NCBI GenBank assembly: GCA_905204935.1
Contig: CAJLBJ010000017.1
Span: forward strand, 1-45,563
Origin: an uncultured Lactobacillus sp.
Lineage (GTDB): Bacteria > Bacillota > Bacilli > Lactobacillales > Lactobacillaceae
Length of the DNA stretch: 45,563 nt
Direction: 5' to 3'
Positions 43,843 to 45,563 of this stretch are shown here, piece after piece. Positions within the stretch are counted from its first letter, which is position 1. Every line of letters starts with the position of its first letter. The position numbers were made by a program, and so were the translations under genes. The notes beneath the pieces were generated by a model, which was not told the DNA's origin, ran no database searches, and was given only the letters and a program-made list of their open reading frames with translations.

Positions 43843-45563
43843 TTAAGCTCTGTGTGGATCTACTGGCCGATAAACATAGTAATATGGTCTATTATCATAG
43901 TTCCAATACCAGTTATATCCAAATTCTTTGATAGCCTGACCCTTGCTCATATCATATCCACAAGTTGAAATTACATTAGGATTTGGACCTGAAGTTGTAA
44001 CTAGCATTATATGACCACCAGCGCCGCCACTAGAACCCAATTTACCCCAGATGATAATATCTCCGCGTTGTGGTGTAAAATCTGCGGTTCCTTGTGCAAC
44101 TAGATAATAACCATTAGCTTTCAAATATGGATGAATTGTTTCTGTATTGTATCCACCCCACTTGATAACATTATCGGCCGGTCGAGAAGCTCCAGCATCC
44201 CATAAGGCCTGTGTTATCGAACCAGAACAATCAGCAGTACCATCCTTACCATTTCTTGAGCCATACATTGAATAAGTTATCTTTCCGATACGACTATAAA
44301 ACCAATTAGCAACTCGTTCTGTGAAGCCTTGATAGACCCCATCACTTGAAAATGTATAGTTTCGTCCATTGATATTAATTGTTCCACGTGCCATTGCACC
44401 TGTTCCTAAATCAAAATAGTAATCATGATTTCCAATCGTTTGCCAATCGTATTTCATTTGACCATTTTCATCATAATAAACAGTCTTGTCTGGAAAGTAA
44501 AAAAATCCGCGTGCCATCGCACCTGTTCCTAGGTCAAAATAATACCAATGATTATCGATAAACCGTTCACCATATACCATATGGCCATTTCCATTATAAT
44601 AAACAGTTTTATCTGCCAAATTGACAAAACCACTCGTCATTAAGCCAGTTTTAGGATCAAAATAGTACCAATGGTCTCCAATGTATCTTTCGCCATGAAC
44701 TTTAGCTCCTGTTTTTTCATCATAATAAATACGGCCATTAAGATCATTAGAACTTTGCCAACCGACAATGACCTTATGATTTTTATCGAACAAATATTCA
44801 TTTCCTGCGAGTTTTATAGCACCTGTTATATCTTTTCCATTAATTTTTATCAACACTCCAGTTGTTGAATCAAACGTACAATTATCACCATCTATCACAA
44901 CAGTTCCTAAAACTTTCTTCCCATCTTGTTGATAATACGTAATAGTTCTATCATTTAGATTAAGCGTTGGGCCAATCTGCATTACACCTGTTTGTGGATC
45001 AAAATAGTAATAATCTCCATTAATATTAACTTCACCAAATTGAAGCGCTCCAACTTCATTAGCATAATAGGTGCTATTATCAATTTTGAAGAATCCTATC
45101 TGTAACTTTCCATCAGAATCATAATATTTCTTTTTACCGTCTATCGTTTGGAAACCAGTAAGCATTCTACCATCTCCATAATTGAAATAGTAGTAGTCAT
45201 CGCCTATCTTTTGTTCCCCATATTGCATTTGGCCTTTTTCATTATAATAAACAGTCTTTCCAACTAACGAAACTAATCCAGTGGCCATCTTGCCTGTACT
45301 ACCATCGAAATAATACCAATGGTTATCGATAAACCGTTCACCATATACCATATGGCCTTTTTCATCATAATAAACAGTCTTATCTGGCAAGTCTGTAAAG
45401 CCCACGGCCATCTTCCCCGTCTCAGGATCGAAGTAGTACCAATGACCATCAACTAATGCTTCTCCTTTTTGACGTTTACCATCGATATTATAGTATTTCA
45501 CTACTTCATCTATCGTTTGGAAACCAGTAAGCATTCTACCATCTCCATAATTGAAATAGTAGT
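43843..45563 (-). CDS. Cell-wall hydrolase with glucan/choline-binding-type repeats and Amidase_5 domain (5' end outside window)
   Basis: At least 573 residues are visible; the frame is open through the right edge, so the N-terminus is missing. Residues toward the edge are tandem cell-wall-binding repeats of about 20 aa with the pattern WYYFDxxTGxMxxG and KTVYYDExGxM, of the glucan/choline-binding type. The last 165 residues (from GFTERVANWFYSRIG) form an NlpC/P60-like Amidase_5 endolysin domain with catalytic Cys in TADCSGS and His in GGHIMLV. The usual role is cutting peptidoglycan stem peptides at the surface. Long direct repeats occur in the DNA. It could be an autolysin, a bacteriolysin or a prophage-derived lysin; no phage genes are adjacent. 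Confidence 0.88.
   Translation of the reverse strand, partial: YYFNYGDGRMLTGFQTIDEVVKYYNIDGKRQKGEALVDGHWYYFDPETGKMAVGFTDLPDKTVYYDEKGHMVYGERFIDNHWYYFDGSTGKMATGLVSLVGKTVYYNEKGQMQYGEQKIGDDYYYFNYGDGRMLTGFQTIDGKKKYYDSDGKLQIGFFKIDNSTYYANEVGALQFGEVNINGDYYYFDPQTGVMQIGPTLNLNDRTITYYQQDGKKVLGTVVIDGDNCTFDSTTGVLIKINGKDITGAIKLAGNEYLFDKNHKVIVGWQSSNDLNGRIYYDEKTGAKVHGERYIGDHWYYFDPKTGLMTSGFVNLADKTVYYNGNGHMVYGERFIDNHWYYFDLGTGAMARGFFYFPDKTVYYDENGQMKYDWQTIGNHDYYFDLGTGAMARGTININGRNYTFSSDGVYQGFTERVANWFYSRIGKITYSMYGSRNGKDGTADCSGSITQALWDAGASRPADNVIKWGGYNTETIHPYLKANGYYLVAQGTADFTPQRGDIIIWGKLGSSGGAGGHIMLVTTSGPNPNVISTCGYDMSKGQAIKEFGYNWYWNYDNRPYYYVYRPVDPHRA
44538..44586. repeat. 49-bp near-exact direct repeat, copy 1
   Basis: It matches 45309-45357 with one mismatch and is offset by 771 bp (257 codons). 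It encodes the WYYFD..IDNHW and HMVYGERF units. Confidence 0.9.
45141..45194. repeat. 54-bp exact direct repeat, copy 1
   Basis: It is identical to 45510-45563 and offset by exactly 369 bp (123 codons), inside the binding-repeat region. Copy 2 runs into the window edge, so the true repeat may be longer. Confidence 0.95.
45309..45357. repeat. 49-bp near-exact direct repeat, copy 2
   Basis: Partner of 44538-44586, differing at one base. Confidence 0.9.
45510..45563. repeat. 54-bp exact direct repeat, copy 2 (cut by window edge)
   Basis: It matches 45141-45194 base for base. Recombination between the copies would remove or add 123 codons in frame. Confidence 0.95.

Noticed and set aside
43843..45563. 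Prophage lysis module
   Set aside because: The Amidase_5 domain occurs in phage lysins, but there is no holin, tail or integrase gene nearby and the wall-binding repeats fit a bacterial surface hydrolase as well.
45141..45563. CRISPR-like array from regularly spaced repeats
   Set aside because: The repeats are in frame inside a protein-coding region and the spacing is far too long and coding.

Overview
The window is chromosomal DNA from a low-GC Gram-positive bacterium, almost certainly a member of the Lactobacillaceae. The evidence is AT-rich sequence, strong AGGAGG-type ribosome sites, a D-aspartate crossbridge operon, Glc/Suc-family PTS permeases, CcpA-type cre sites and a ComX/SigH-like sigma factor. 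The species cannot be fixed from the sequence alone. I saw no rRNA, tRNA, CRISPR array, insertion sequence or prophage.

Left part (1-9.2 kb): a leftward four-gene operon, asnB/asnH - murE - aslA - racD, which together should make an L-Lys peptidoglycan stem with a D-Asp/D-Asn crossbridge. Its promoter overlaps a striking 27-bp palindrome. Divergent from it are a CDF metal exporter and a HelD-type RNA polymerase recycling motor.

Middle left (9.2-18.3 kb): Leloir genes galM and galE around a small unknown protein, a GntR/UTRA regulator, a tyrosine/lipid phosphatase, a histidine phosphatase, a hexapeptide acetyltransferase, an NCS2 purine permease with a purine phosphoribosyltransferase, and a CynX-like MFS transporter.

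Centre (18.3-34.5 kb): a carbohydrate island with three regulated units. (1) An alpha-glucoside PTS plus GH13 glucosidase, controlled by a LacI-type repressor with two matching operators. (2) aga (alpha-galactosidase) - gtfA (sucrose phosphorylase), divergent from an AraC/MsmR regulator with a clear inverted-repeat operator. (3) scrA divergent from scrB-scrR for sucrose. A GH42 beta-galactosidase between units 1 and 2 is heavily decayed. Aga and GtfA would turn raffinose-type sugars into galactose, glucose-1-phosphate and fructose, but no msm/raf transporter and no galK/galT are present here.

Right part (34.5-45.6 kb): a broken small gene, an amputated SLC1 symporter butting into degV, a DUF1836 regulator, a ComX/SigH-like sigma factor with a perfect upstream cre match, a second degV, and a P1B-type metal ATPase with a Fur-like inverted repeat. 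At the end lies a more AT-rich surface segment: a GT4 glycosyltransferase, an acyltransferase with a start-site poly-A frameshift and a late stop codon, and a repeat-rich Amidase_5 cell-wall hydrolase that runs off the window.

I found no wholly new defence or mobile system. The most interesting signals are regulatory (the asnH-operon palindrome, the paired LacI and MsmR operators, a cre site on a sigma factor, a 10-mer shared by two metal exporters), the possible slippage switch in the acyltransferase, intragenic recombination repeats in the hydrolase, and long rod-shaped bidirectional terminators.
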